Shown: one piece after another, positions 6,129-6,971 of the stretch
How positions within the stretch are numbered: position 1 is the stretch's first letter
How the letters are laid out: every line of letters starts with the position of its first letter
Origin: Kiritimatiellia bacterium
Lineage (GTDB): Bacteria; Verrucomicrobiota; Kiritimatiellia; RFP12; UBA1067
Reading direction: 5' to 3'
DNA length: 6,971 nucleotides
Assembly: GCA_017521065.1 (NCBI GenBank)
Contig: JAFXEA010000121.1
Location: forward strand, 1-6,971
Translations under genes and position numbers: made by a program
Notes under the pieces: generated by a model
Told to the model about the DNA's origin: nothing
The model's database searches: none
What the model saw: the letters and a program-made list of their open reading frames with translations, nothing else

Positions 6129-6971
6129 TCAACCCAGAAACACACCCTGCAACTTAAGAGCCTTGGCGAGTGCAGAATAGTCAAGCAAACGTGGGGACAG
6201 GCCCTTCTTTGCGCAAAGTGCCGCCGCAGTTCCCGCCGCTTCGCCGGTCACGAAACACGGACAAATGAGGCGGAACGTATCAACGGAATCCGGTGCACCA
6301 AGGCAACGTCCCGCAGCAAGAACATTCTCGCCCTTCTTAGGTACAAGCGAACGGTAGGAAACAGGCATCGCCGGATGTTTTGGACCGTCAGCTCCAAACC
6401 AACCGACGACTTCCTTTGTGTTTTCGCCAGCGCGTTCCGCCGCCCGGGAATGAATGAACTCCGCATCCAAAAGACGCGTTGCACGCGGACCTATCTGCGA
6501 GCAGGTGTTGGCGATGTACACTTCCTCCCAACCGGGTGTTTTCTGCATCTTGGAGACGTGTTCCCACCAATACTTTCGGTGAAACACTTCCGCCTTGGAA
6601 AGATCGCGCACGGAAAGTCCGTTTCCTTGCGGTCCAAGCCGTCCGCCCCACCAAGTAGACGGATTCGCCTCATTGCCGCGCATAGGCCAGGGCTTCTTGC
6701 TGCCGTAGATGTCTGTTTCAATATCTTTCGGCGGCTTCTTGGCCGTAATACGATCCATATTCGCAAGCCGGGTTATAAAGCCGATACCGTGCGTAATCTG
6801 CCGATATCCGCAACCTGCCGCAAAGAAAATATCACCGTCGCCGGTTGCGTCCACAACCTGCTTGGCAAGAATCGCCTGCGGCCCTTGCTTCGACTGGAAC
6901 ACTACCCCTTTGACTGCATCGCCGTCCTGTATGACATCCACTCCCCAGGAATGGAAGAACATCTCAACCCC
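6129..6971 (-). CDS. FAD-dependent oxidoreductase (FAD_oxidored, PF12831-like), N-terminus outside window
   Basis: This is the C-terminal 280 codons of a flavin-dependent oxidoreductase of unknown substrate. The frame has no stop back to position 6971. The methionine at 6962-6960 lies inside a family segment (GVEMFFHSWGVDVI), so it is not the start; the N-terminal Rossmann dinucleotide fold, probably about 150 residues, is beyond the edge. Visible elements are the FAD-contacting DATGDGD (encoded at 6851-6831), the SQIGPRATRLLDAEF segment corresponding to the usual GxRxxR motif, the late flavin-binding VLAAGRCLGA (around 6323-6294) and the C-terminal TGEAAGTAAA (6248-6219). The ending PRLLDYSALAKALKLQGVFL is typical of the family. 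Such proteins occur in many copies in Planctomycetes, Verrucomicrobia and Lentisphaerae, often near carbohydrate catabolism genes. Nothing here shows the substrate, and export cannot be judged without the N-terminus. Confidence 0.9.
   Translation of the reverse strand, partial: GVEMFFHSWGVDVIQDGDAVKGVVFQSKQGPQAILAKQVVDATGDGDIFFAAGCGYRQITHGIGFITRLANMDRITAKKPPKDIETDIYGSKKPWPMRGNEANPSTWWGGRLGPQGNGLSVRDLSKAEVFHRKYWWEHVSKMQKTPGWEEVYIANTCSQIGPRATRLLDAEFIHSRAAERAGENTKEVVGWFGADGPKHPAMPVSYRSLVPKKGENVLAAGRCLGAPDSVDTFRLICPCFVTGEAAGTAAALCAKKGLSPRLLDYSALAKALKLQGVFLG

Overview
This window looks like ordinary chromosomal DNA from a bacterium with a peptidoglycan wall and menaquinone or ubiquinone respiration. 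It holds four complete genes and one gene cut by the right edge. There is no sign of a phage, IS element, CRISPR array, tRNA or rRNA. The organism cannot be named from this alone. A single-chain MurC-MurB fusion, a large FAD-dependent oxidoreductase of the type that is abundant in Planctomycetes, Verrucomicrobia and Lentisphaerae, and scarce Shine-Dalgarno signals together suggest a member of the PVC group (Verrucomicrobiota, Lentisphaerota or Kiritimatiellota). That placement is inference with low to moderate confidence.

Layout from left to right. Positions 1-71 are an AT-rich leader with an extended -10 promoter. Next come murC-murB (72-2075, +) and, 36 bases later, ubiE/menG (2112-2783, +), probably one transcript. 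A 60-base convergent gap contains an imperfect hairpin. uvrB lies on the opposite strand (2844-4844, -). A divergent intergenic region of about 140 bases carries one promoter for uvrB and one for cysK. cysK follows (4982-5905, +). A 223-base convergent gap holds no confident gene, although one minus-strand frame stays open through it. The last gene is the 3' part of a FAD-dependent oxidoreductase (6129-6971, -), whose start lies beyond the right edge.

Functionally these are housekeeping genes: cytoplasmic peptidoglycan precursor synthesis (MurB and MurC on one chain), quinone ring C-methylation (UbiE/MenG), nucleotide excision repair (UvrB), cysteine synthesis (CysK) and a redox enzyme of unknown substrate. 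No shared pathway joins them.

The two most notable points are these. First, the MurC-MurB fusion is shortened inside both enzyme modules while nearly all recognisable catalytic motifs remain. Second, murC-murB and uvrB share the same extended -10 nonamer placed only 11-14 bases before the start codon with no Shine-Dalgarno, which predicts leaderless or nearly leaderless mRNAs. cysK, with a longer leader and a good Shine-Dalgarno, is a built-in contrast. I did not find a convincing new multi-gene system here.
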